Shown: piece after piece, positions 16,197-25,001 of the stretch
How the letters are laid out: the number at the start of each line of letters is the position of its first letter
Numbering within the stretch: the first letter of the stretch is position 1
Source: Bodo saltans
Taxonomy: Eukaryota > Euglenozoa > Kinetoplastea > Eubodonida > Bodonidae
Assembly (NCBI GenBank): GCA_001460835.1
Contig: CYKH01001164.1
Coordinates: 1 to 25,052, forward strand
Direction: 5' to 3'
Length of the DNA stretch: 25,052 nucleotides
Notes under the pieces: generated by a model
Database searches by the model: none
What the model saw: only the letters and a program-made list of their open reading frames with translations
Told to the model about the DNA's origin: nothing
Position numbers and translations under genes: made by a program

Positions 16197-17840
16197 ATGG
16201 ACTTTTTCAAAAGAAGTTCCGCCACAAAGCCACCAACGGATCCTGCGTTGGCCGCGGCTCAGGCAGCCCTTTCCGAAATGCACGCAGAAGAAAAGAAGTT
16301 GCGGGAGCGTTGCTCGAAATTGGAACTTGAAAAATCATTGCTCCAAAACTTTGTTGACCGAGTGTACAGTAATCTAGACGACGCCTCAGAGGCTGACCAG
16401 TTGCTTAAGGGGTATTGCGATGAGCTGCGAACGTCCAATGTTGAACTGAGTGCAGAGCTCACTCGCAGCAACGCAGAGCTGTTGGAGTTACGAACATCCG
16501 CAGACCTCCACCGTCGCAAGGCAGAGGGGTTGGAGGCAGCACTCAATCAAGTACAAAACGATCTGCACGATGCCGATGCTACTGCTCACCAGCACGCAAC
16601 GGCGACTCATCAGGATTCCTTTATTGAACTAGACGCCGCGAAACGGAGATTCGAGGGGCAGTTGGAGGAGAGGAATCACACCATCAGCCAATTAATGGAA
16701 CGTGCAACTGCATCGGATGCTCTACACAAAAGGGCTGTGCACGATTTGGAGAGCATGCTGCAGCGCACAGTTGCGGCTCAAGACGAAACATCGATCGAGC
16801 TCGAGAGCGCCATGCAAGCACTTCGTGAAGCGAACCGAAAACTCGAAGGTAGTCAGCCACCACAAGCAGTTGTAAAAAAGCACTTTGACACGTCAGCATC
16901 GATGATCGAGCACCTAGACACTGTCTTTGCAGAGACCCACCAATACTCTGAGAAGGAGCGGTCACTTGCACTCGATACCGCTTTCCTATGTTGGGGACAA
17001 TCCATCAATGAAACTCGTCGTTTGGTTGCTTCGTTGGAGCGTTCCGAGCAGGAGGTAAAACTTCTGCAGGAACGTCTTTCCGTCAAAGAAGCTCGGATCG
17101 TGGAAACACGAGCGTTTCTGTCTCAATCTGAAGAGCGTTACGTTGCCGCAGAGGCTGAAGCCGTCTCATTGCGTTTGGAGGCTGCGAACTCTAATGATAG
17201 AATGCAACAGTTTCAATCCGTGAATGCCGAGCTTGAAGAGGTGTTGTCAACCCTGCAGGTTAAATTTGATCACAGTTCGCGAGAGCTCGACCTCGTAAAA
17301 GCTGAGCAGTCTCAGTCACATGTGAAGTTACGACAATCTCAACAGTTGGTAAAGGACCTTCAAGAGCAGCTGACCTCAAGACCAACTGCGCCACTTGTAC
17401 CCACAGACCTCAAGGACGCCGAAGCTCGTCAAAACTCCGCTGACGTGCACGACGTTCTTAAACGGCTCACGGAGAGCCAAGAAAAGGTCTGGTTGCTCGA
17501 GGCAGCCAAGACATCATACGAATCTGAGCTTGTGCGATTATCACACGCTCTCGAGGAGAAGACGACATTGCTCCGTCTTCAATTTGGCATTGCAGCAGAA
17601 CAATCGCTGAGGGGGAAGGGAAAGTCAGGTATTCTGGGGCCGTCGAAGGCCGACGCCATCGCTGAAGTGCAGGTCATGCTTGAGGATGCATTGGTTCGGA
17701 ACCTTGAGCTTGAGACGCGGTTTAGAGCGGTCACCTCGAGGCTTGAAGTAGTTGAGAGGCAGCTTGAGGATGCTCAGGCCGAGGGGTTCGCGCTGGATGA
17801 CGATGAAGAACGAGAGGAAACGTGCAATGCGTTTGACTAG
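16197..17840 (+). CDS. Long coiled-coil protein
   Basis: The 547-residue protein is nearly all predicted coiled coil by composition (Glu, Leu, Gln, Ala, Arg and Ser in heptads) from about residue 20 to the end, broken by a few Gly/Pro points (S-Q-P-P-Q near 220, S-R-P-T-A-P near 395, G-K-G-K-S-G-I-L-G-P near 475). It has a short basic N-terminus (M-D-F-F-K-R-S-S) and an acidic end (D-D-D-E-E-R-E-E). No membrane anchor, GRIP or kinase motif is visible. Golgin, basal-body and flagellar proteins all look like this, so no specific function is claimed. The next gene is a SNARE, which would suit a tether, but that is only adjacency. Confidence 0.75.
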   Translation: MDFFKRSSATKPPTDPALAAAQAALSEMHAEEKKLRERCSKLELEKSLLQNFVDRVYSNLDDASEADQLLKGYCDELRTSNVELSAELTRSNAELLELRTSADLHRRKAEGLEAALNQVQNDLHDADATAHQHATATHQDSFIELDAAKRRFEGQLEERNHTISQLMERATASDALHKRAVHDLESMLQRTVAAQDETSIELESAMQALREANRKLEGSQPPQAVVKKHFDTSASMIEHLDTVFAETHQYSEKERSLALDTAFLCWGQSINETRRLVASLERSEQEVKLLQERLSVKEARIVETRAFLSQSEERYVAAEAEAVSLRLEAANSNDRMQQFQSVNAELEEVLSTLQVKFDHSSRELDLVKAEQSQSHVKLRQSQQLVKDLQEQLTSRPTAPLVPTDLKDAEARQNSADVHDVLKRLTESQEKVWLLEAAKTSYESELVRLSHALEEKTTLLRLQFGIAAEQSLRGKGKSGILGPSKADAIAEVQVMLEDALVRNLELETRFRAVTSRLEVVERQLEDAQAEGFALDDDEEREETCNAFD

Positions 17841-17907
17841 TTTCTTGTCTGTGCTCCGTTGTAGTCGATGACGACCTCAATTAATAAGTTACACTGCTGT
17901 CATGTAC

Positions 17908-17938
17908 TGTTTACTTTCGACTGTTTGCTCTTTTACAG
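17908..17938 (+). promoter_or_regulatory. Polypyrimidine tract and trans-splice acceptor, SNARE gene
   Basis: The stretch 'tgtttactttcgactgtttg' continues into 'ctcttttacag' with AG at 17937-17938, 12 bases before the ATG at 17951. This is the textbook kinetoplastid layout. Confidence 0.75.
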
Positions 17939-17950
17939 TAGTGGGCAGAT

Positions 17951-18757
17951 ATGACTGAGGTTACATTTGCATTGCGGCGGTTGCAATCGCTCAATCAAAA
18001 AGTTGGTGGTGGCAAGAAAAACGAGGAGCCAGAGGTGGATACCTCAAAGATGTCACCATATGAGCAGATGCAGTACAAGATCGCCTGTGACATGAAGCGC
18101 ACACGAGAAAATATTCTAGAACTGGACAACGTCGGTGCTTCAGCGTCCATCACGCGAAAGACAGAGCTCTCCAATAGTGTCCGTAAAGACATGAACAATA
18201 TGAAGAAAGATTGCGCGGCGTTGCAACGGCTTTCTGTGAAAGAAAAGAAAACCGATGAGTACACTCAGCTTGTGTCGCACGTGAAGAAAACCGATCAACT
18301 GTATCGAGCTCGCTTTGGTGGCAAGTCTGTTGACGAAAGTGGCCCAAGCGGTTCTAACGCAACTTCTATTAATGCTATGGAGATGAATGACATTGGCACT
18401 GCAAGCACTCCAATGGTCTCCTTGCGTGACGATGAAGAGTTTGTTCAGTTCTTCCAGCAAACGCAGAAAAATGATGTCACTATTGATGAGGCACTTAATC
18501 GTATCGCTCTCGGTGTCACACGACTTCATGAAAATGCAACAGCAATTAAGTCCGAACTTGCCATTCAAAACACTCTCCTCGACGAAACGGAAGCCAAACT
18601 TGACAAAGTGCACAGCAATCTTAAGGGAGTCAACAAGAAGCTGAAAGACACGATCAAGCAAGTGGACAAAGATCGCCTGTGTTTGTACGTTTTCTGCTGC
18701 ATTATTTTGCTCGGTATCGCTGGAGGAATATACTTCGTTGTGTTTAAAAACAAATAG
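17951..18757 (+). CDS. Qc-SNARE of the SYP7 type
   Basis: The 268-residue protein ends in a SNARE helix (about 180-240) directly followed by one hydrophobic tail anchor (about 243-265) and a short K-N-K end. The zero-layer glutamine is Gln206 in A-I-Q-N-T-L-L-D-E-T-E-A-K-L-D, and the N-x-x-L-K-D-T-I-K-Q stretch before the anchor matches plant SYP71-73 closely in spacing. The N-terminal part has alternating helices (Y-E-Q-M-Q-Y-K-I, then L-Q-R-L-S-V-K-E-K-K) like the SYP7 N-domain, and the total length is almost that of SYP71. Such proteins provide one of the three Q helices for membrane fusion, in plants at the ER and plasma membrane. No parts appear lost. The Qc call is firm; the target membrane is unknown. 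Confidence 0.85.
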   Translation: MTEVTFALRRLQSLNQKVGGGKKNEEPEVDTSKMSPYEQMQYKIACDMKRTRENILELDNVGASASITRKTELSNSVRKDMNNMKKDCAALQRLSVKEKKTDEYTQLVSHVKKTDQLYRARFGGKSVDESGPSGSNATSINAMEMNDIGTASTPMVSLRDDEEFVQFFQQTQKNDVTIDEALNRIALGVTRLHENATAIKSELAIQNTLLDETEAKLDKVHSNLKGVNKKLKDTIKQVDKDRLCLYVFCCIILLGIAGGIYFVVFKNK

Positions 18758-18860
18758 AACCATGCTGTTTGTAAGTTGCGTTCTAGCGTTGTCGTGCAAA
18801 AAATTCAAATACTTATGGGACAAGCAACCCTCGCACAAGACGTTGAGTGGACTTAATTAC

Positions 18861-18884
18861 TCGCATTACTTTTTTTATTGGAAG
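18861..18884 (+). promoter_or_regulatory. Trans-splice acceptor, four-module enzyme gene
   Basis: A T-rich tract (18861-18879, seven T in a row) is followed by AG at 18883-18884 and again at 18887-18888, with the ATG at 18907. No ATG lies between the acceptor and the start. Confidence 0.6.
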
Positions 18885-18906
18885 GTAGAGCGTCATCATT
18901 TCATCG

Positions 18907-21900
18907 ATGCCTGCCAGTAGACGATTGTTTTTCCGAGTGGGAGCAGTTGCCCTCATGATTTTATTGGTGACTAATTTCTTGGAGCTTCGAAGGACTTTCT
19001 CGCCTTGGAACGATGAGCAACTGAAAGAGCCTGTGAATACACGACGTTGGCACTCCTCCCAATCCACTCTCCCCAAACTAATTCTTATCAGCCCAACGAA
19101 TCGGCCTTACTACCTTACCCGTCAGTTACATTTTGTGCTCCCCCTGCGCAATTGCTTTGACGTGCGATGGTTTATCATTCATCGCGTTGAACCTGAGGTG
19201 ACAGCCTTCGCACCTGCGTTTCGTGAGCAGTTTCCTTGGATCGATGAAGTGCGGACGTACAACAACGACTCTAGCTATGGAGGTGATGAGCGCAACTTTG
19301 GTCGAGAATTAGCCATCAACAGCACCAACGATGATGCCATGGTTTACTTTCTTGATGACGACAACATCATGCCTGACCTATGCAAAGTGGTGAACACACG
19401 CACGCTGAACCTTCAAACGTTGTATTACGCCGATCAGTTTCATTGCGATAAGCTGCGGCTGCCAACAACAGAGAAGAACTGGGCGGAATACTGGAACAAA
19501 ACGTCTATCTTCGAGAACCAGCTCAAGTACAAAATGGACACGGCGAGTTTTTTGATTCCGCTTGCGTCGTTGCGCCGATCTCGGCACGTTCTATGGGGCC
19601 TTCGCGCGGTCTCTGACACTCCATTCTTTGCGGCTGTCCTTAGCATTTGGTTGGAGTACCGTGGTCCACGTTTCGTCAAGCGTCTTCCCGAGGTCCAATT
19701 TACGTACAACACGCTTAGTGACCGCAATGGCTGCCTTCGAAAGCCGTGGAGCAAATCGATGCTTCGGGAGAGCTACGCAGAATACAAAGACCTTGTTGGG
19801 AACATGACCGCGTACTTTGACGGATTTCCTGTTGTTCCTCATGACTACGCTCACATCTTAAGCACCATACGTCGAGCACTTCCTGCAGACCAACCGATGA
19901 CGTACGTTGAGCTTGGCGTTGGTCTTGGCGCCACATCGTTGCTGATGTCCCGACACGAGCTTCCAACGAATGTGATCGGAGTTGACACATTCGCATCGCC
20001 GCAGCAGAAAAACAAAGCAACCAAGCTGCAATTTGCCTTTCAAGGCAAGGGCTCCATCGACTGGGTTCAAGGTGCACCCCAAGATGTCCTTGCCACCGTG
20101 AAGAGCATTGTGGCTTCGAAGCTTCGCGTTTCTAAGATTGACATACTTCTCATCAACGCCGATCACTCCCCTGCCTCTGTGATCGCTGACTTCGAGGCGT
20201 ACAGTCCACTTGTTGCGAAGGGGGGCTTTGTCGTGTTTGATGAGTTCGAAGATACTCTACGAATTGACGGAGGCGTTCGGAAAGCACTGATGATGCTAAT
20301 AGAACAGAAGCGCATCAGGCTAGATCAGTACGACGTCATCGGGACAGTAAAGAATGTTGCTCGTGCCGGTCCTACAACTCCCGATCCAGACAACCGCGAT
20401 TGGCCTTCTTGTTCATCAAAGGAATTTATCCTTCGAAAAAAGCGTTGGGCGCAAGAGCCGCCACCCCTCCCCAAACTTATTCTTCTCACTGTCACCACGC
20501 AGCCGCACTATCTTCCCAGAATACTGCCCACTGTCCAAGCACTACTCACATGCTTTGATGTCAAGTGGATCATTGTCCACCGTGTAGAGCCGGGAGTCAC
20601 TTCATATGCCGCAGCGTTTCGCAATCATTTCAGTTGGATTCTGGAAACTCGTGCCTTCAGCGACGACCACAGTGGGACTCATGAGCGATCGCTAGGAATT
20701 GAGTTGGCGCTCAATACGACCAGAGATGATGCACTCGTCTACTTCTTAGACGAAGACAACACGATGCCTGACTTGTGCAGCGTTGTCAACACCGCAAAGG
20801 TTCACATGGAAACCCTTTACTACGCTGATCAGGCACGCTGCGGCGAATTGAGGCTCAACACTCTGAAGCTTGACCTCACTGACTACAAAAACTTTTCATA
20901 CATCTATGAGACTCAGGTAAGAGATCAGCTACATAACGGAAGTTTTCTAGTACCATTGATTGCCCTCCGCCACCTGCAGACTAGGCCAACACTGCCACAT
21001 GAGCTCGTGGTCATTGGAGATTTCTTCACAACGTTGATTTATTTGTGGTCGGATGCCAAAGGTCCTGACTATGTCAAAAGATTGCCAGGCGTTAGCTTTA
21101 ACTACAAGCATGTGAATGATCATAACGGCTGCCAGAGGCATCCTTGGAGGCGAAGTACATTGGATGAGAGTCTCGAAGATTATCGGCAACTCTTGGGCAC
21201 AATGACAAGCCAACGAGAGCAAACGTCGAAGGAGCACCTTTCCGATTTGACTGTCGTTGTGCCGCACGAATATGGGCATTTCCTCAGCGCTCTGCGCTGG
21301 AGTTTGCCTTCTGCTACTCCAGCGACGTATGTAGAGCTCGGCGTTGGCATCGGTGCCACATCATTACTGATGTCACGACACTCGCTCCTTACAAATGTTA
21401 TTGGTGTTGACACATTTCAAGCAGCTCGACAGCGAAAAGATGCTGATGCGATGCGTGCGTCACTGAAGGGCAAAGGGTCCATGAATTGGATCACAGCAGA
21501 TCCATTGGCAGGAGCAGCAGATGTGAGAAATGCGCTTACTCAAAAACTAAACACAACAGCTGTCGATATTCTGATGATCAATGGTGACCATTCGACAACA
21601 GCTGTCATTGCCTATTACGAACAATATTCTCCACTTGTCGTAGAAGGTGGATTTCTCGTGTTCGATGAGTACCTCGACAACACATTGGGGGGCGATGGTG
21701 TGCGCAAAGCGTTGATGATCCTCATGGGGGACGGTCGAATAAATGCTTCTCAATACGAATTTATCGGATCAATCTCCAACGAAGCAAGAGCAGGAACGTT
21801 TCTAACTGCGGACCCTGACCAGCGTGATTGGCCACAGGAAATGTCGAAATTGTTTGTTCTCCGGCGCAAGCCCAATGAAACTTCTCCTGTGACACGTCCA

Positions 21901-24843
21901 ATGCTTATCTTGATTACGAACACAACAGCTGGGAGAAGCTTTTATCTTTTACGAAGTCTTCCAGCAGTCTTGGCATTGAGAGATTGCTTTGATGTTCGCT
22001 GGATTGTTGTCCATCGCATTGATAATGACGTTGCAGCATTTGCACCTACCTTTCGAGATCATTTTTCCTGGATTTCTGAAGTTCGAGCGTACAGCAACGA
22101 AGACGCCTCAGGTGTCTATGAACGCAATATGGGTGTGGACATGGCCATAAAAGTCACTCGAGGCAATGCGCTGGTCTATTTTCTATCAGACGACAATACA
22201 CCACCAGACTTGTGCTCCACGTTAACCAATACTGTAGTGTTGCCAGAAACTCTCTACTACGCCGATCTTGGTCACTGTGGGCTCGTACGAGAACCCTCGC
22301 GCCACAGGAACTGGACGGAGTTCAACAATCAGAAGTCTGTTCTTGAGAAGCAAATACAAGGCAAAATGGATTGGGGTAATTTTCTCTTCCCGCTTGAACT
22401 TCTCCAATCAGCCCGTTCTGTGAACACGTCGTTGCCAAGTCCAATTTACCTCACGACATTGGTGACAATGTGGATTGCTCAGAATGGTCCAGACTTCATC
22501 AAGCGGATGCCAAACGTTCGCTTTCATTTCGAGCAGCTAAATGATCATTATGGATGCACAAGAAAGCCGTGGAGCACGTCACTGTTTTCTGCAAGTCTAG
22601 ATGATTATCGGCAGCTTCTGGGAAACATGACTGCTCAACGAGAGCAAAGCTCTCGGGACAGACTTTCTGACTTTGAGACGGTGGTTCCCCACGAGTACGG
22701 TCACATTCTCTCGTCCATTCGATGGAGCCTTTCATCGCTTGATCACGCAACGTACTTGGAGATCGGAGTTGGCCTCGGCGCGACGTCCATGTTGATGTCC
22801 CGCCACCCGCTGCTGACAAACGTTATTGGGGTTGACCCCTTCTCGTTGCGAAGTCAGAAAGAAGATGCTGATGCGCTCCGCGCCACTTTTCAAGGGCAGG
22901 GTACCATCAGTTGGATTCAAAGTGGTATCAATAGTTCCTTCAAGCATGTGGAGCGAACTTTGGGTGCGTTGAGAGTGCCGCATGTAGACATTTTACTCAT
23001 CAACGTGGAGCGCTCCCCTCACACCGTCATCGAGGCTTGGGACTTGTTTTCACCGCTAGTGGGAATTGGTGGGTTTGTTGTATTCGATGAGTACTTGGAC
23101 AACACGATTGGTGTCAGAAAAGCGATCATGACGTTAATTGAAGACGGTCGCATCAATGCAAAAGATTTCGACGTCATCGGTGCCGTTGCCAATGACGCAC
23201 ATGCAGGGCCGTACTTGACACCTGACCCTGATCAACGTGACTGGCCCCTTGGGACTTCTAAAGTCTTCGTACTCAGGCGGAGACGATGGCCAAATGAGCC
23301 GCAGCCGCAGCAGAAACTTATCGCCATCACAACGACCAATCGGTCACACTACCTTACGCGAACACTGCCTTTCGTTATGGGCCTTCGAAACTGCTTCGAT
23401 GTACGATGGATAATTGTGCATCAATCGGACCCCGACGCACCGTCTGTCGTCGCCCCTGCTTTTAGGTCACAGTTTTGGTGGGTAACAGAAGTGATGCAAA
23501 GTTATGATGCTGACAGGAAAACGCACGATCGACGCGTTGGCATAGAAGCCGCTCTCAACGTCACACTCGACGATGCACTAGTGTATTTCTTGGATGATGA
23601 CACGATCATCCCTTACCTGTGCTCAACGCTTCCAGTAACTGCATCATTGCCGGAAAGGCTCCACTTTGGAGACCAAGCTCAATGCGGAAAGATTCGCCAA
23701 CGATCGAACGACATGAAGTGGTCCGACTACATGAACATTGAGTCCATGCACAAGTCCCAACTTCAAGGTAGAATGAACATCGGAAATTTTATTGTGCCGT
23801 TGGCGTCCCTTCGCCTCACTTCGCCGGAGCAGCGTGAGCTACCCGGAACAATGCTGATAGCAACACTCATCAGCATTTGGATCCAGCATCGAGGAGTGGA
23901 TGCGGTTCGTCGACTCCCAAACATTCGGTTTCATCTCAACCATCTTGGTGAACGCAGTGGTTGTCTAAAAAATCCGTTCAGCAAATCATTGCTCAAAGAA
24001 AGTTTGGAAGATTACAGGAAACTCCTTGGATTCATGTCGAAACACCGCGAAGAACCGCAAACAAAACTGTCAGAAACTTTTGTCGTTGTCCCTCACGAAT
24101 ACGGTTTCATTGTGAGTGCCATTCGCTGGATTCTACCAGCAGTAGTCCCAGCAACTTATGTCGAGGTTGGCATTGGTCTTGGGGCAACATCGCTGCTTAT
24201 GTCTCGCCATACACTTCCAACCAACGTGATTGGGGTGGACAAATTCTCTATTCCGAATCAACGCGAAGATGCTGAGGCCCTTCGCTCCGCATTCCAAGGG
24301 AAAGGTTCTATTGAGTGGATTGACGGTGAATCCCAAACTTCATTTCAGCTCGTGCAAGACTCGCTTCAAAAGGTACAACATGCGAAAATCGATATTCTCA
24401 TGATCAACAGCGACCATACTACTGCATCGGTGATGGCAGACTTCGAACTGTACTCGCCACTTGTTGCAGATGGTGGATACATCGTGTTCGATGAATGCTT
24501 TGATTCCGTCTCGGTCGGATACGGCGTGCGCGCAGCAATCATGCAACTCCTTGACTCAAGGGCACGTGGTTTCGAAGTGATTGGACCGTTAGAGAATGAT
24601 GCGGATGCAGCGCTGTGTCTTACCAATGACCCACATCTGCGTGACTGGCCCAAAGACGTCACGAAGACGTTCATTTTGCGGAAAAGAAACTCCACAGAAT
24701 CACCAACCGGGTGGCGAGACCGTGCACTTGCAGTTAGAAGAGAGCGCATGACGAAGAAGCCAGTAAGGGAAATGAAGTCGTCTCACATGAAACAGGGGAA
24801 AAACATGGGACATTCTCTCAAACTCAAGATGCAATACCTGTAA
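18907..24843 (+). CDS. Four-module glycosyltransferase-methyltransferase fusion, type II membrane protein
   Basis: The 1978-residue product has a basic N-terminus and one hydrophobic segment (about 9-26), so it should be a Golgi- or ER-type type II membrane protein with a lumenal body. The body is four tandem modules of about 470 residues, starting near residues 57, 523, 999 and 1470. Each first half looks like a GT-A glycosyltransferase of the GT43 (glucuronyltransferase) kind: L-I-L-I-S-P-T, an E-R-N-x-G motif, then V-Y-F-L-D-D-D-N (D150-D152 in module 1). Each second half looks like a class I SAM methyltransferase of the Methyltransf_24 kind: Y-V-E-L-G-V-G-x-G-A-T-S, I-D-I-L-x-I-N-x-D-H-S, G-G-F-V-V-F-D-E. 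A basic tail of about 50 residues ends the chain. It probably builds or caps a methylated glycan; acceptor and sugar are unknown. Many N-x-S/T sites fit a lumenal location. GT43 is my best match, not certain. Confidence 0.75.
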   Translation: MPASRRLFFRVGAVALMILLVTNFLELRRTFSPWNDEQLKEPVNTRRWHSSQSTLPKLILISPTNRPYYLTRQLHFVLPLRNCFDVRWFIIHRVEPEVTAFAPAFREQFPWIDEVRTYNNDSSYGGDERNFGRELAINSTNDDAMVYFLDDDNIMPDLCKVVNTRTLNLQTLYYADQFHCDKLRLPTTEKNWAEYWNKTSIFENQLKYKMDTASFLIPLASLRRSRHVLWGLRAVSDTPFFAAVLSIWLEYRGPRFVKRLPEVQFTYNTLSDRNGCLRKPWSKSMLRESYAEYKDLVGNMTAYFDGFPVVPHDYAHILSTIRRALPADQPMTYVELGVGLGATSLLMSRHELPTNVIGVDTFASPQQKNKATKLQFAFQGKGSIDWVQGAPQDVLATVKSIVASKLRVSKIDILLINADHSPASVIADFEAYSPLVAKGGFVVFDEFEDTLRIDGGVRKALMMLIEQKRIRLDQYDVIGTVKNVARAGPTTPDPDNRDWPSCSSKEFILRKKRWAQEPPPLPKLILLTVTTQPHYLPRILPTVQALLTCFDVKWIIVHRVEPGVTSYAAAFRNHFSWILETRAFSDDHSGTHERSLGIELALNTTRDDALVYFLDEDNTMPDLCSVVNTAKVHMETLYYADQARCGELRLNTLKLDLTDYKNFSYIYETQVRDQLHNGSFLVPLIALRHLQTRPTLPHELVVIGDFFTTLIYLWSDAKGPDYVKRLPGVSFNYKHVNDHNGCQRHPWRRSTLDESLEDYRQLLGTMTSQREQTSKEHLSDLTVVVPHEYGHFLSALRWSLPSATPATYVELGVGIGATSLLMSRHSLLTNVIGVDTFQAARQRKDADAMRASLKGKGSMNWITADPLAGAADVRNALTQKLNTTAVDILMINGDHSTTAVIAYYEQYSPLVVEGGFLVFDEYLDNTLGGDGVRKALMILMGDGRINASQYEFIGSISNEARAGTFLTADPDQRDWPQEMSKLFVLRRKPNETSPVTRPMLILITNTTAGRSFYLLRSLPAVLALRDCFDVRWIVVHRIDNDVAAFAPTFRDHFSWISEVRAYSNEDASGVYERNMGVDMAIKVTRGNALVYFLSDDNTPPDLCSTLTNTVVLPETLYYADLGHCGLVREPSRHRNWTEFNNQKSVLEKQIQGKMDWGNFLFPLELLQSARSVNTSLPSPIYLTTLVTMWIAQNGPDFIKRMPNVRFHFEQLNDHYGCTRKPWSTSLFSASLDDYRQLLGNMTAQREQSSRDRLSDFETVVPHEYGHILSSIRWSLSSLDHATYLEIGVGLGATSMLMSRHPLLTNVIGVDPFSLRSQKEDADALRATFQGQGTISWIQSGINSSFKHVERTLGALRVPHVDILLINVERSPHTVIEAWDLFSPLVGIGGFVVFDEYLDNTIGVRKAIMTLIEDGRINAKDFDVIGAVANDAHAGPYLTPDPDQRDWPLGTSKVFVLRRRRWPNEPQPQQKLIAITTTNRSHYLTRTLPFVMGLRNCFDVRWIIVHQSDPDAPSVVAPAFRSQFWWVTEVMQSYDADRKTHDRRVGIEAALNVTLDDALVYFLDDDTIIPYLCSTLPVTASLPERLHFGDQAQCGKIRQRSNDMKWSDYMNIESMHKSQLQGRMNIGNFIVPLASLRLTSPEQRELPGTMLIATLISIWIQHRGVDAVRRLPNIRFHLNHLGERSGCLKNPFSKSLLKESLEDYRKLLGFMSKHREEPQTKLSETFVVVPHEYGFIVSAIRWILPAVVPATYVEVGIGLGATSLLMSRHTLPTNVIGVDKFSIPNQREDAEALRSAFQGKGSIEWIDGESQTSFQLVQDSLQKVQHAKIDILMINSDHTTASVMADFELYSPLVADGGYIVFDECFDSVSVGYGVRAAIMQLLDSRARGFEVIGPLENDADAALCLTNDPHLRDWPKDVTKTFILRKRNSTESPTGWRDRALAVRRERMTKKPVREMKSSHMKQGKNMGHSLKLKMQYL
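19075..20472 (+). repeat. Module 1 of the tandem GT-MT protein
   Basis: This copy spans 466 codons from K-L-I-L to the next K-L-I-L. The glycosyltransferase acidic motif is D-D-D-N (19354-19365) and the methyltransferase half starts near 19831 with V-V-P-H-D-Y and holds I-N-A-D-H-S. Both key motifs look intact. It lacks the roughly nine-residue Q-R-E-Q linker found between the halves in modules 2 and 3. Confidence 0.85.
20473..21900 (+). repeat. Module 2 of the tandem GT-MT protein
   Basis: This copy spans 476 codons. The acidic motif is D-E-D-N (20749-20760), which keeps the outer aspartates, and the E-R-N motif has become E-R-S. The methyltransferase half (from about 21253) has Y-V-E-L-G-V-G and I-N-G-D-H-S intact. 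It shares the S-Q-R-E-Q-type linker with module 3. Confidence 0.85.
21901..23313 (+). repeat. Module 3 of the tandem GT-MT protein
   Basis: This copy spans 471 codons. The acidic motif is S-D-D-N (22186-22197), with Ser1094 in place of the first aspartate. In the methyltransferase half (from about 22681) the SAM glycine loop Y-L-E-I-G-V-G is kept, but the D-H pair has become E-R (23008-23013, residues 1368-1369). It is the only copy changed at both places. Confidence 0.85.
23314..24690 (+). repeat. Module 4 of the tandem GT-MT protein
   Basis: This copy spans about 459 codons to F-I-L-R-K-R. The acidic motif is D-D-D-T (23593-23604), with Thr1566 for Asn, and the E-R-N motif reads D-R-R. The methyltransferase half (from about 24082) keeps Y-V-E-V-G-I-G and I-N-S-D-H-T. 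A Lys/Arg/Met-rich tail with no counterpart in the other modules follows to the stop. Confidence 0.85.
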
Positions 24844-25001
24844 GTGTCAGCGTGCTACATCCTTTATTCGTTCACTACCTTCGATTCTTACGCAGCAATT
24901 TTGACCTCGTACTTTCTGGTTTTTGCTCAAGGATTGTTGGTAAACATTACAAGATGCGCAATGCCCGCTGCTTGCTGAGTCGCCTGGGCACCAATAAGAT
25001 G
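24844..25001. other. Very short subtelomeric spacer
   Basis: About 158 bases lie between the stop codon of the last gene and the first telomere unit. It contains a T/C-rich stretch near 24859-24895 but no further open frame, repeat array or retroelement. It must hold the 3' untranslated region of the last gene if that gene is expressed. Confidence 0.8.

Noticed and set aside
16197-18757. A functional pair of vesicle tether (coiled coil) and SNARE
   Set aside because: The coiled-coil protein has no tether-specific domain, and neighbouring genes in kinetoplastid polycistrons are usually unrelated.
18140-18838. A 232-codon open frame on the minus strand
   Set aside because: It lies opposite the SNARE gene, whose protein has clear family motifs; the minus-strand translation has no recognisable domain and no acceptor on that strand.
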